From: Isochrysis galbana
Taxonomy: Eukaryota; Haptophyta; Isochrysidales; Isochrysidaceae
Reading direction: 5' to 3'
Assembly (NCBI GenBank): GCA_018136815.1
Contig: CM030940.1
Coordinates: 4,615,866 to 4,679,865 of the forward strand
Length of the DNA: 64,000 bases
Program-made: the position numbers and the translations under genes
Shown: one piece after another, positions 33,190 to 43,825 of the stretch
Layout of the letters: each line of letters starts with the position of its first letter
Position numbering within the stretch: position 1 is the stretch's first letter
The notes under the pieces: generated by a model
Database searches by the model: none
The model's input: the letters and a program-made list of their open reading frames with translations, nothing else
Told to the model about the DNA's origin: nothing

Positions 33190-33403
33190 AAGCGCGCGTC
33201 GCACGGCCGAGAGCGCGCGCGAGAGAGAGAGAAGAGAGGGAGCGAGAGCAGAGGAGGGCGTGGCGTGAAAAAGGCCGCCGCGGCGCTCTTTTGCCCTTCT
33301 CTCTCTCTCTCTCTCACTGACTTGGGGGGTGAGTCTTTCCTCTCTTTTCGCGCGAGCCGCACCGGCGGGGGTGGGTGGGAGGAGAGACAGAGAGAGAGAG
33401 AGA

Positions 33404-33451
<48 letters not shown>

Positions 33452-33456
33452 AGGGA

Positions 33457-33487
<31 letters not shown>

Positions 33488-33490
33488 CTC
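33120..33490. repeat. Interrupted (GA)n microsatellites
   Basis: GA/GGA runs at about 33121-33185, 33215-33245 and 33386-33487, lying in the 5' flank of the large minus-strand gene. A run of C at about 33581-33598 follows. Long frames on both strands here are simple-repeat artefacts. Confidence 0.85.
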
Positions 33491-33599
33491 TCCCGCCGTC
33501 CGTTGCTCGAGGAGGAGAGGCGAGTCGGGCGAAAGCGAGCGCGCCCCGGCTGCTCGCCTTCCCCTTCCCCCTCCCCTTCCCCCCCCCCCCCCCCCCCCC

Positions 33600-34721
33600 T
33601 TTTTCCGTACAGGGAGAGGGTGAAACAGACACAGTCAGCAGAGTGGCGGCCGACCACCACCGGAGGGGGAAACGACCCCCGCACACGGCATCGCCCTCCC
33701 CCCTGCCCACCCCCACCCCCGCGGCGGGGCGGCGCTTCCCCTCGTCGCGCGCCGCGCTCTAGATTGGGAGGGAGGGATGCGTGCTCTACTCTCTACTCTC
33801 GTTCTACCAATAGTTTGGCTCCGACGGTCAAGCTGAAGCTGAGATCCCCTGACGGCCTGACGGTATATCAAAAACTCCTGCGGCGGCAGCCATCCGACCC
33901 ATCGACCCATCCCAGAGCGACTGAAAGGAGGCTTCCCGCCCAATCGCTCCGGCCGCTGGACGCCGCCGGTACGGCCGCGCCACGAGTGTACAGCTGGCAT
34001 GCACCGGCCAGCTCCATAGGCCATAGGGGCCGCACCAGCGCCCCAGGCTGCCCCCATTTGTGTGCTCTAGCTCAAAAACAGTAAGGCTGTGAATAGGTTT
34101 GGTTTGGAGTTTGGGGCTAACATGTTTAAAGTAGATAGTAGAGGGTTTTTGCAGGGCTCAAGAAGGTCCCAACAAGAGGCCCCCTCAATAGCACCTGGGC
34201 GCTCTTGGGGCTCTATTGGGGCCTCGTTGCAAAAGGTGAAACGCGCGTTCTCCTCTCCAATAGTGGCTCGACTTGCCTTCTCCTCTGCAGTTCACGGGGA
34301 GACGGGGAGGGGCGCGCGATGCCGACGCGCCCCTTCACCGCGCAGGAGTTGGAGGATGCAGAGCTGGCCATGCTCCTGGCCCAGCTGAGGCGCAATTGGC
34401 GCCGGCGCCATCTTTAGGCTCAGGCCAAAATATCCCGTTTTTTACCCCCATATATCCCGGGCACATATCCTTTTTATATCCCGCGCGACCCCCCAAATAT
34501 CTTCGAAATATCCCGTTCTAATACGACATATATCTCGTTTATATCCCGTGCGGCCTCCCAAATATCTTCGAAATATCGGGTTCAAAATTACGTCTTTTAC
34601 GTATACTAGTACGTATTATAAGCCGAGTACCCTAGCTTTAAGACATATCTTTGTACATAGCAATAGTGCTTACAATAAAGTACATAGTACTATGACACAC
34701 ATTCACATTCACATTCATTGC
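33600..34721. other. Intergenic; tandem A+T-rich repeat at 34430-34595, no gene
   Basis: Two imperfect tandem units of about 75 bases, each 'tttatatcccg(c/t)gcg...cccaaatatcttcgaaatat', occupy about 34470-34585, preceded by further 'atatcccg' motifs. The rest has no conserved frame. Confidence 0.5.
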
Positions 34722-34948
34722 TCATTGCCATTGCCCACGACGCTTGCTCGTGTTATAGCGCAACATGATGGAGGTTTGGATCTGGTCTGCAAGACTCAGG
34801 CCGTGGCTAATGGCCGACCCCTTCTTGTACAGCAGGGACTCGCCCGTGAGATCAACGTGGTCGTTCGCGCTGTCGCTCTCGCTTTCCGTGCTGCCCTCGC
34901 TCTTTTCGTCCTCGTCCTCGTGGTCCTTGTCCTCGTGGCGCTGGCATG
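34722..34948 (-). CDS. Possible 3' exon of an unidentified gene (acidic tail)
   Basis: After an acceptor-like 'CACCCACAG' (ending 34949) a minus-strand frame runs to a stop at 34722. It begins with an Asp/Glu/Lys/Ser-rich stretch, then 'DHVDLTGESLLYKKGSA', and ends with a basic KRRGQW. The balanced second half is more protein-like than the surroundings. No upstream exon could be identified and no family is recognised. Confidence 0.25.
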
Positions 34949-35389
34949 CTGACCTGTGGGTGCGTGCGATCTGCAAACAAGTATTCACACTCACACTCTC
35001 CCATTTATTACTGAAACACCCCATTTCAGCTAATGGCTAATGGGGAGCAAGGGGGAGGGAGGGGGGCTCATGGGTTCGCGTTCGCGTTCGCGCCAACGCG
35101 CCAACCGCCAACAGCCCCCCCCCTGTATTCGCCCCCCCCCCCCTGTATTCGCCCTTGGGCGCCCCCGCATGAAGATAGGGCTGCTCGGCGCGTGGGGGGA
35201 CGGGAGAGGGCGCTTGGGAGCAGGCAGAGAGGGGGGGGGGAGGGGGGAGAGGGGCGGAGAGGGGCGGAGAGGCGGGCCACTCGCCCATGAGGCACGCCTC
35301 CAAGGGGGGGCCTGCTCAATACCAAGCAAGGGGGGGCTATTCAATACCAGGGGGGGGCCTTGCCTCTCCCCCACTCCACTTCTACCCAA

Positions 35390-35482
35390 ATATGCAAAAA
35401 ATATGCGGACATGTGTCGAAATATGCAGATCTGACAAATCTACCCAAATATGCAATCAAATATTCTGCATATTTCTACCTGA
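35390..35482. repeat. Third cluster of ATATGCAAA-type motifs
   Basis: Six or so 'aatatgca/gcatattt' motifs in about 90 bases, bounded on the right by 'ctgcatatttctac', the same terminal motif as in the clusters at 21742 and 22611. It abuts the end of homology of the adjacent TIR-element remnant (35490). Confidence 0.55.
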
Positions 35483-35489
35483 GCCTAAC

Positions 35490-36182
35490 GCGCGCGGCCG
35501 ATCAGTACTGTGGAATTGATAGCTTTTTGTTTGACGTCTAAAGGGAGAAGTTTTCTCCGCACAGAGGACTCGAAAATTGGGCAGAAGGGCGAATTTCGAG
35601 CTCTAGACCGCCCGTTCTTTTGGCTACTAGTAGATTCAACATGTAATCTAGCCAAGCACCGGCCTGAAAGCTTCAGGCGTGATGGTTGCGATCGATTTCT
35701 GTGGGCAATCGTGTCGTGAATCACGATTGGACACTAGCTGCTTTGCGCTCATCACGAGCCAACTTTTAGAATTTTTTGGACACACAGATGGCCTCCAAGG
35801 CCATTCACGTTCGGAGACACACAGGTCGTGCCCGCCAAGCACGGGCCAGTCAATAGTCCGCCCGTTTCTTTAGCACAACATCCCAACATGGAGCACAAAA
35901 AGTAGTTTTGTTTTCGCGTTGACGTGCTGAATTGACGGACAGCCTGGTGTTTTCGAGCGTCTCACGTTCGATTTCGAGGGACAGCCCCTCCTTTTCGCTC
36001 GATGGTTCGACAGTCTCATATGGTAAGACTGGTTGGCTACCGAAACATTGGCATTTGGGCATGCTGGTGGTCATGTACTGTGCTCATATGTGTCTTGGAC
36101 TGGTGAAATGAAGACTAAAATTAGAGTTACTATAGTTATAATTCGGCAAAACTATAATCAATTTGATCTTTTTCTCCTGCGG
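35490..36182 (-). mobile_element. TIR-element remnant, segment D (reverse)
   Basis: Reverse complement of about 54150-54845 with high identity. It includes a minus-strand frame from about 36074 to 35850 (MPKCQCFGSQPVLPYETVE..., ending FCAPCWD) and further frames conserved in the other copy. The last eight bases, 36175-36182 (tcctgcgg), are duplicated at 37450-37457, on the far side of an inserted element. It continues across that insertion into segment C (37450-38030). Confidence 0.7.
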
Positions 36183-37449
36183 CAACTAAGTTTATACTTA
36201 GTTCGCCCATGGGGGGGCACGAGCCCCCCTCTCTCTCCACTCCTCCCCTGCCATGGGGGAGGATCCACCCACTCTCCTGGCACGCCTGATGGCCTGCCAG
36301 GAGCACACAGCCCTGCTGACCCATTCCTCTCCCTACAGGCCCGCCTGACTCGCCCGCCCTGGCCCGTCGTGGCCTGCCCATTCCTCTGACCAGCCCCTCC
36401 TCCCCCTGGGCCCCCCTGTTCAGGACCCCCCAGCCAGCTCCAGTCGACCCGCAGGGCCGCGGAGCGCCAGCGAGGGAGAGGCAGGAGGGGCCAGGGCCAT
36501 GCCCCAGCCTCACCTGCCCCCTGAGCTGTGCTCCCAGGCCCTGCAGGCCATCTGGGGACCTGAGCGAGGGGCCGCAGGCGCGCGCCATGGGCCCCCGCCG
36601 CAGGGAAGAGAGGAGGAAAAGGGAAGAGGGAGGGGAGGGGGGAGCGGCAGCTCTCCCCTCCGGCAGTAACGTGTCTTCTCGCCCCGTTTGGGTAAGAGAA
36701 GACGGGGGCGCCAGAGCCAGGAGGGAAGGGCCGCGGCTCGCCGTGGCCACTCGCACTAGCGAGGGAGATTAGTGCTTCTGGGCCCCTATCTCACGAGTGC
36801 CCCCCCCCCCCCGCGTTGCTTTTACCCGAAAGGGGTTTTCCCCCAGCGTGGACTCGAGGAGAGGACGCGCTGGGGTGCGAGGGGTCGGTGCGTGCACTGG
36901 GGGGAGGACGAATATCGAGGGGAGGGGGCAGTGCCCCCACCCCCCGGCCCAGATGGGACAATAGGCTTCTAATAGGTTCTATTAAGAGGTCAAGAGGTCT
37001 ACCAGACCTGTTACCTGTTAATAGGTAATAGGTAAAAAAAAACTATCTAATATTCTCGCCTCGCGCGTGGCTATAGGTACCGCTATCGTAGCCACGCCCA
37101 GATCATCTCAGATCCCTTCCTCTCCCTAGTAACTAAGCTCAGAAGTCAGAAACCAATCGTATTCATATAATTATAATAAATCTTACTGATAGATCTATAA
37201 TATTATTAAAATGAGTTTTATTTTGACCTGTTACGGACCTATTGCGACCTGTTAATATGTCCTCTTAATAGGAAGAGGCCCCCAAAACCTGTTGACCTTG
37301 TACCTGTTGTCCCATCCGGGCCCCCCGGTATCACTCGGACACCTGGCTCGTCAGGCATGGCGGGATTCCGGGACGGAAAAGTTGTGTCCAATTAGCTAGT
37401 GGGGTTGGCCAGGATATAACATTGCTTATTTTATTTTATTTTATTTTTT
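36183..37449 (+). mobile_element. Full-length AB element inserted with 8-bp target duplication
   Basis: The insertion interrupts the C-D TIR element. The flanking duplication is tcctgcgg (36175-36182 and 37450-37457), and the uninterrupted site is present at about 54135-54150. The element starts 'caactaagtttatacttag', runs through the A body, the 'gtaagagaagacggggg' link and the B body, and ends in a (TTTTA)n tail. Removing the nested MITE leaves about 0.89 kb. There are no terminal inverted repeats and no coding capacity. The simple-repeat tail and target duplication suggest a SINE-like retroposon. This copy defines both ends of the family. Confidence 0.75.
36948..37320. mobile_element. hAT-like MITE, 373 bp, nested in the AB element
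   Basis: The termini are imperfect inverted repeats: CCCAGATGGGACAA on the left, and CCCGGATGGGACAA in reverse complement on the right (1 mismatch in 14). The flanking 8-bp duplication is ccccccgg (36940-36947 and 37321-37328). The AB copy at 18500-18806 has the same place uninterrupted (cccccggtatc). The inside is A+T-rich with repeated 'cctgtta/taataggt' motifs and no coding capacity. Eight-bp duplications and short TIRs fit hAT-type nonautonomous elements. One end of another copy lies at 10993. Confidence 0.78.
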
Positions 37450-38030
37450 TCCTGCGGCGGCGCGCGATGGCGGCCGCAGCGATGGTCGCTGGCCTCGCCA
37501 GTGGCCTCGCACGCGGCCTGTGGCGGCTCTGGCGAGGGTCTGCGCGGCCAGGAGGCTAGCAGGCAGCCCCTCCCACCATACTGAGGCGGTGCCGCGTGTG
37601 ATGGGCCAGCCCATCATGCGTAGCACCGTCATTTTGACGGCTCGCGGCCAGCCGCGCACTGTACGTGCGCGAGAGGCTGGCAGCAGATGCCAGCAGGGGC
37701 GAGGTGGAGGGCGCAGGCGACGCCGTGCGATCGCGCAGGGCTCTGTACTGCCTGTCCAGGGGTAACCGTGCCCGGGGAACGCAGGCGCGCGTCGCACATC
37801 GCGACCTGTGGTGCACTTTTGTGGTCGACGTCAATTTCGCACGAGCGCGAAAACGTTTTTTGGTCTGTGTGTTGGATGGCGTCGAAAATGTGCATATTTC
37901 TTATGAGATTCTGCCTAATATACCCATTTCCAGGGTAATTCCCTAAAAATCGCGTGATAAAACCTCAATCTTGACTTGGTGAATTTTCACCCTTAGAAGT
38001 TAAAAGGCGTGTTTGACCGTTTGACCGCCC
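37450..38030 (-). mobile_element. TIR-element remnant, segment C (reverse) with terminal motif
   Basis: Reverse complement of about 53572-54145. It ends at 38030 in 'tttgaccgccc' followed by TA, the family terminus. A minus-strand frame from 37895 to 37629 (MHIFDAIQHTD... to ...GREPSK, 88 codons) is conserved in the other copy with eight substitutions. Confidence 0.7.
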
Positions 38031-38067
38031 TACCATTTGCCCATTACCGATTTCGCCCTCCGCACCC

Positions 38068-38167
38068 NNNNNNNNNNNNNNNNNNNNNNNNNNNNNNNNN
38101 NNNNNNNNNNNNNNNNNNNNNNNNNNNNNNNNNNNNNNNNNNNNNNNNNNNNNNNNNNNNNNNNNNN
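38068..38167. other. Assembly gap (100 N)
   Basis: Exactly 100 N bases, a conventional placeholder, so the true distance is unknown. It falls just outside the terminus of the TIR-element remnant. Confidence 1.
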
Positions 38168-38722
38168 CCCTAGTGAGTGACCGGGCTACTCGCTGCTCCG
38201 TTGCCGTTCACTAGCGCAAACTAAAGCCCGCTGATTGTTTCTCATTTCAGCCCGTTTTCAACTTTGCAGAAGCGACCACGCGACCACCTTCAATAAACTC
38301 CACACGCCCCCCCCCACCAAAAAAAAAGCGACCGCCGACTATTTTTGAACCACCTCAACTTTCAACTTTACTTGTGCTGGTGATTCTTGAGTGAGTGGTG
38401 CTTGCATTGTGTCGTGCACGTCTTCCAATAAAGAAGGAAGGGGGTCAGGGAGAGAGGGAGGGATTGAGAGAGACGGAGAGAGAGGAACAGAGAGAGAGAG
38501 AGAGAGACAGAGAGAGAGAGACCGACAGACACAGACACGGACAGAGAAAGAGAGAAAGATTATATAGGGTTGTGCGAGAGAGAGACAGCGAGAGAGATGG
38601 AGAGAAAGAGGGAGACGGAGGAGAAAGAAGAGAAAAGGAGAAGAGAGGGACGGCGAGGAAGGGAGGAAGAGGGCCCCAGGGGCCTGTAATCACAGCTTTA
38701 CGCAGACTGCGGGTCGGCGGTG
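38168..38722. other. Intergenic with GA-rich tract, 5' flank of the prolyl hydroxylase gene
   Basis: GA-rich simple sequence at about 38440-38660. Reading frames through it on either strand are repeat artefacts. No promoter element is recognisable. Confidence 0.5.
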
Positions 38723-41057
38723 ATGGCGCGCGGCGGCGCCGGCAAGGCGGTCCCTTCCCCCTCATCGAGCGCGGTGCCAGCGGCGGCGGCGGCAGCTCGG
38801 AAGCGGCAAGCGGGCACCACTGGACTGCGCCAGCACGCCACCTCCCTTCTCCTCCTCCTCCTCGCCGTGGGCATCACATACTTCTTCTCATCGTCTCCGC
38901 AGCCCTCACCGCTCCCGCCAAAGGCTTCAGCGGCAGCTGACGGGACGAACGACGCGACGCGGCCGTCGAGCGAGCCGGAGAGGGAGCCCGTAATTGAATC
39001 CCCCGAATGCACCTCGCTCGTGCGCGACGGTGAATGCGAGAACAACGAGAGCTTCATGCGCAAGGCATGCCCGCACTCGTGTGCAGCTCACTTTGAACGG
39101 CAGAGGACCAATAAAGAGGCGTCGAAGCGCACTTCAAAGCCGGCGTACAATGGGCCACCCGACGCAGATGCTAACTGCCGCGTCTGGGCCAGCTCGGGCG
39201 AATGCGACAACAACCCGAGATTCATGCTCGAAAAGTGCGCACAGTCGTGCAATGAGGCCAATCAGGTTGTTGACATCCATCAAGACTGCGCCAGTTGGGT
39301 GCAGGATGGCGAGTGCTTCCGCAACCCGGCCTTCATGCTGCAGCAGTGCCGTGCCTCATGCGCCGCATTTGCAGAGAATAATGCTGGCATGCTGCAGGTG
39401 GGCCGCTGGCCCACCCTTCGCCAGAACACTGCACGCCATACCCAACTACTGCCTTGGTTGCAATGCGCTTGGCTTGCTGCCCTGCCAGCTCATGGTTGTC
39501 CACCTGATCATGATGCGCACGATTTTCCCCCGACTCAGGACACCTCGGACACGTGTGTGTCTTTTGCACTCAACGGTGGCTGCGACACCGACATCAACAA
39601 GGCGTCTACCCAATGCCGCGCCTCATGCCACATCCAGCGGATTTGCGGGAACCACACGGAGACCGTCTACTGTCAAAAGGCGTTGCGCTGCGAGGCCATC
39701 GCTGACAAGCAAGACGATTGCGAGGCTCGTGCAATGGCAGGAGAGTGTGAAAGCAAGCCCACGTCAATGCTCAAGTCGTGCCTTAAGGCGTGCTCCGAGA
39801 TCGATCTGCCGGGCATGATGAGGTTCCATTTACCGCACATTCGCACCACCCTTTCACGCTTCATCGACCTGCCTGGTTCGCCACCGCCCCTTGGTGGCTT
39901 CTATTCGACGCCGCCGCAGCACACACCCGAATCGGACGAGGCGCGCAAGATTTGCCGTCGCTGGCCCGCCCAATCTTTCGGAGCAAGGATGCTGACACGA
40001 AGGGAAGCCCTGCTGGACTCGGGCCCATGGTCGCGCCGGCACTGGGCAAAGTGGCAGTTTGCGCCAGGGCGCGAGCGTACCCCGCGTGTGCCGCATCGAT
40101 TCGACTCGTTCCCCGCTGATGAGGGCTCTTCGCGCTCCGTCGTGGTACAGCACATTGCATACTCGCCGCGCATCCGGTACATCCACCGTCTTCTAACGCC
40201 CGAGGAGTGTCAGCGGATAATCGAGATTGCGATGCCACTTTTCTCGCGATCGCCTGTGCGCGGCTCGGTGACACGGGTGCGCACTTCAACCACCGCCATG
40301 CTCGGCGGCGCGATCTCAAGGGATCCGACAGTGCAGGCAGTGCGCCATCGCATCGCTCGATTCTCAGGTTACGCTGAGCCGCTGATCGAACCACTGCAGG
40401 TGTGCGCGGGGCGAACTAACGGGCACGAACGCGGAGCATGGAGCACCCGAAATGATCGCCCGCCTTGCTCGAATGTGCACAGGTGGTGCGCTACCAGCAG
40501 GGCCAAAAATATGAGGGACATCATGACTTCTTTGACGTCTGCGATATTTCGGACAAGGCAGCCAGCGGACGACGGCAGGTGAGCATCATGCATGCGATGT
40601 CACATTCACGAAGCTCTTTGCGGCCTTGGGCGGTGGCGTGCTTCGCATCGTGCACCCGTTTCGTATTTCATGTGGCGTGTGTGGGATGGGGCTCTCATGC
40701 AAGTCGTTTTGTTCTCGAGGCTGACAAGCAATTCTGGCGGCCGACTCATGCTTACCACTTATCGGCCAATTCAAAGCGTATCCTTATCCCTTTATTTCGT
40801 ACATATAGGTGACATTCTTGATCTACCTCCTCGGAATGCCCGAGGGAGAGACAGGTGGCGGCACCGGTTTCCCCGAGCTCAAGCTCGAGGTGGCTCCAGA
40901 ACAAGGCTCCGCGATTGTTTTCAACGACTGCCACGACAACGGTGAGGAGGACTCGCGCTCGCTCCATCAGGGCCTGCCACCAATTAAGCCTGATACGGTC
41001 AAGCTTGCTATCAACGGATGGATTCGTTCGCATCGGGTGGGTCACATGAATTTCTAA
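38723..41057 (+). CDS. Membrane-anchored prolyl 4-hydroxylase with ShK-type Cys repeats, four exons
   Basis: This is a 2-oxoglutarate/Fe(II) dioxygenase that hydroxylates proline in secretory-pathway proteins. A signal-anchor lies at residues about 41-55. Five six-Cys ShK-type units follow, four of them with the pattern C-x(n)-GEC-x-N-x(n)-FM-x(n)-C-x3-C and a divergent fourth. The catalytic domain has the HxD pair in YEGHHDFF, GGGTGFP, AIVFN, the distal His in SLHQGLP and the 2OG-binding Lys in TVKLAINGWIR. Exons are 38723-39397, 39539-40399, 40483-40578 and 40809-41057, all joined at phase 0, giving 626 residues. The first intron (141 bp) keeps the frame open if retained. The 39790-39900 part of exon 2 has a repeated IDLPG and is the least certain. 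Confidence 0.88.
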
Positions 41058-41671
41058 ATCGCACCATCAAGATCGGATTTGGAACCGCTGGCAGATCGAG
41101 CTCATCCTCCGCATCGATTTCATGCAGCCGACGTGCTTGCAGCCCCAAGAGAGTGTGATACGCGCCACTTCAAGCGAATCGGTGTCGGGAGTTTGACTGA
41201 GTTGTTGAGGAGGCTTGGGGACGCAACGGCTATTTGCGCCGCAGATTGATGACAATAGCGAGGCCGCCCGCCACCAGGGATTGATTTCTAAGCCCTTGAG
41301 CATCACGCCGACGGCCTTGTAAGAGCGCGCGAAAGAGACGGCTCATGACAGGGTTATTCGTGTAAGTCCTCACAACTGGGCTTGCGGGCTCAGGAATGTT
41401 AGTCCTGAAACAAAATCCGGGGTGGGCACATGGCAAGTAGCAAACGCGTAGCCCTCACATCTTGTGGCACCGTGGCATGTAAAGCGGAATTGTTAGTAGT
41501 GTGGGGGAGGTGTGGATGGAGCTGTGGATCTTCAACAGCCTTCGTATGAACATGCGAGCTGGGGGGGGGGGGGCGAGAAGGGCTGAGGAGACATCGGGTG
41601 CGAACCGTGGGCTTGGAGTGAGGGTGGGGAAGGCCCAGGCGGGCGCACTCGATGGCTCGGCACACTGGGGA
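41058..41671. other. Intergenic, no gene seen
   Basis: 3' flank of the prolyl hydroxylase gene. Short frames only, and a G run near 41560. Confidence 0.4.
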
Positions 41672-42215
41672 TCATAGCACATAGGAGACAGGAGAGTCGC
41701 TGGGCAGAGGCTTGAGAGAGAGAACTGGATCTTCGGAGAGATCGAGGAGGAACGCGTAAATCCTTTGGTTGTTGGTGGTGCACAAGTTGGCTGCCGCCAG
41801 CAAGGATGTAAAGATTTCACGGTGGTCGCGGCGCCGCGAGCGAGAGGGCGCGTTTGAGCGGCTTGATGAAGGCGCCAGATGAAAATTCTTCCAGGAGGTG
41901 GCCGCTGTTTGGACATTGTCCGAGGCCAAAATAACCCTTGGGAAACTTGATCTCGGAAAGCTTTTTGCCCATTTTGACTTGGTGATGGAGAGTGCAAGCG
42001 AGGAAGAAGCAAGAAGCGGCTCCGTGCCCACTTTGGCTTTGGCACTTGGTCACTGGTCAGCACGTGTCACGTGCTCCTTCTCAAAATATACACGGTAGTC
42101 CCAAACATTGCCGGCCCGAGAGAGACCGCCGTTGAGAATGGCGTGGATGAGCTCGAAATTGTCGGAGTTCTTGTAGAGAGAGGCTACCTCATAGGGGGAA
42201 ATGTTATTAAACAGT
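41672..42215 (-). pseudogene. Gene remnant on the minus strand, family unknown
   Basis: Three consecutive minus-strand segments in different frames read as ordinary protein. The first is about 42200-42065 (ISPYEVASLYKNSDNFELIH..., ending KEHVTRAD). The second is about 41990-41830 (QVKMGKKLSEIKFPKGYFG... to ...KRALSLA). The third is 41835-41672 (HREIFTSLLAAANLC... to a stop). Frame changes without clear splice sites suggest decay, although unrecognised introns are possible. At the upstream end the frame stops just before an AB repeat copy that begins near 42236, so the 5' part seems to have been cut by that insertion. Confidence 0.4.
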
Positions 42216-42235
42216 TAGTCCCGGGCAGGCGGCCG

Positions 42236-42560
42236 CCTTGGTCCGGTCCCGACTTATCATGTAAACAGGCGCGGGACTTACCAATTTTTGGTGGGCGGAG
42301 CTCTCGCTTCGCCCACCCCCTTTTCCGCGCGCTCTCTCCCCTCTCCTGCGGCGCGCGCGATGGCGTGCCTACGGCAGGCCTCCAGCTGCCCATTGAGCGA
42401 CCCCTGGAGACTCCTGGAGGCTAGCTCAGGGGTAGAGGAGTAGAGGAGGCTGGGACTGGGCCGTGGCCTCCCGGCCTCCCCTGCCTCTCCCTCGCGGGCG
42501 CTCCAGAGCGCCTCTGGGGCCCCCACGCTGCACCTGTCTGCCTGTCGACCAGGGGCCAGG
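42236..42560 (+). repeat. Repeat AB copy, A part, truncated
   Basis: It begins with 'cgacttatcatgtaaacagg' and 'gtgggcggagctctcgct'. It follows the A body and loses homology after 'ctgtcgaccaggggccagg', without reaching the 'aagtataaactta' terminus. C-rich low-complexity DNA with three 'ctgcgccctgcccc' units follows to about 42765. Confidence 0.6.
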
Positions 42561-42830
42561 AGGTCGTTTGCCTTCATTTGGTACCCCTCGTTTCCAAATA
42601 CGCGATGCGGGGCCACCACGAGGGAGTCCCAATCCTAGGGGTGGGACTCCCAAGGGGGGGCGAGGGAGGGTGAAGGCGCGGGGGGGGGGGCGGCCCCAGT
42701 CTCGGCCGCGTCACAGGTACCCCTCCTGCCCCTGCGCCCTGCCCCTGCGCCCTGCCCCTGCGCCCTTGCTCTCCCTCTTTGTCGACCCCACCTCTCCCTC
42801 CGCCAGACACCCACCTCACAGTGCCCAACC

Positions 42831-43382
42831 ATGTCTAAAAATGGAAGGGCGCCTGGTGATATAGTACTGAAGCGATTGGAATGGATCAAAAAAAAGATGG
42901 ACGAGAACTTTAAAAAATTCATCACACCTCTCTTTCCATATGCCAATTCTAAATCTGCCATGCAGGTGATAGCGGAAGCATTGGGCAGCATCAGTCCGCC
43001 GCCGCCGGTTGGGGGCTCCCTGTCCGACCTAAGTTTGTTGACGTACACTAACGAATGTAAGTTCTTATTCAATTCATTAGATTTCAAGCACAATACGAAA
43101 ATTGAAGACACCTTACACGCCATTTGCGAGATTGATAAACCATTCACACTGGTTTATATTAGACACACTCTCTTGAGCAAGAAATTCACTGAGAAAACAA
43201 TCCTCGATATGAGTCGTGATGTTCTGCTTGGTACAATCAAAACTTATGTCAATTTGGAATTAACTCCCCACCTCCAAGAATTGTTAGAAGGTGTCGATTC
43301 GGGTTCAGCTTCCCAAGTAAAGATTGAAAACAAAAGACAAAAGGCGGCTTATCGATTCGGGTTCAGCTCCCGTAAAGATTGA
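42831..43382 (+). CDS. Orphan protein of A+T-richer, Lys/Asn/Ile-rich composition
   Basis: The frame has 183 codons from an ATG in the context 'accATGt'. It is visibly richer in A+T than neighbouring genes, with Lys, Asn, Ile, Phe and Leu using A/T-ending codons. It is probably mostly helical, with hydrophobic-basic segments such as VLKRLEWIKKKMDENFKKF. There is no signal peptide, membrane segment or known motif. Most of the last ~30 codons come from a local duplication: 'tcgattcgggttcagct' occurs at 43294 and 43352, each followed by 'gtaaagattgaaa'. Flanked by AB repeats on both sides. The composition suggests recent acquisition, perhaps from a virus. Intactness of the frame is the only evidence of function. 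Confidence 0.5.
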   Translation: MSKNGRAPGDIVLKRLEWIKKKMDENFKKFITPLFPYANSKSAMQVIAEALGSISPPPPVGGSLSDLSLLTYTNECKFLFNSLDFKHNTKIEDTLHAICEIDKPFTLVYIRHTLLSKKFTEKTILDMSRDVLLGTIKTYVNLELTPHLQELLEGVDSGSASQVKIENKRQKAAYRFGFSSRKD

Positions 43383-43589
43383 AACCACAAGGCCCAGCAA
43401 CATCAAATACAAAAAAGCTCGGCCATGAAGGCATCCGCACTTCAAATGAAGGGAGGAGTGCCGAGCCAAGGCGACGCCGTATGTGGTGCTGCTCGGCCTC
43501 TCCTTCGGGGTGCTCGCGGGGGGGCTCATGGTAGGGTGAGACTGGAAGAAACCGGAGGGAAAGGAGACCAAATGAAGGCAAGCCGCCTT

Positions 43590-43825
43590 GGGGGAGGGGG
43601 GTTGGAGCAATGGGTGGGCTGGCCACGACAGGCGCCAGGGCGGGCGAATGGGGCGAGCCTGTGAGTGAGAGAGTGGGTCAGTAGGGCAGTCTCCTCCTGG
43701 CAAGCCGTCAGACATGCCAGGAGGATGGGTAGTCCCTCCCTCATGGCAGGGGAGGAGTGGAGAGGGGGGGGGCTCGTGCCCCCCCATGGGTCGCAACCAA
43801 GTGCATAAACTTAGTTGCGTTTCAC
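43590..43825 (+). repeat. Repeat AB copy, terminal A part
   Basis: It runs from 'ggagggggg' and 'ggctggccacgacagg' to the terminus 'aaccaagtgcataaacttagttg'. A second, shorter terminal copy lies at about 43853-43958. A 31-base sequence, 'tttcactagcagcaagtagc' plus 'aaggca(t/c)tggta', stands just before (43820) and just after (about 44005) that second copy, as a duplicated flank. Confidence 0.6.

Noticed and set aside
33064..34084. Long overlapping open frames on both strands
   Set aside because: They consist of (GA)n/(CT)n translated as Arg-Glu or Leu-Ser runs. There is no domain and the frames exist only because the dinucleotide repeat lacks stops.
43294..43386. Repeated 'tcgattcgggttcagct...gtaaagattgaaa' as a CRISPR-like array
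   Set aside because: Only two imperfect units, coding, in a nuclear genome. A local duplication is sufficient.
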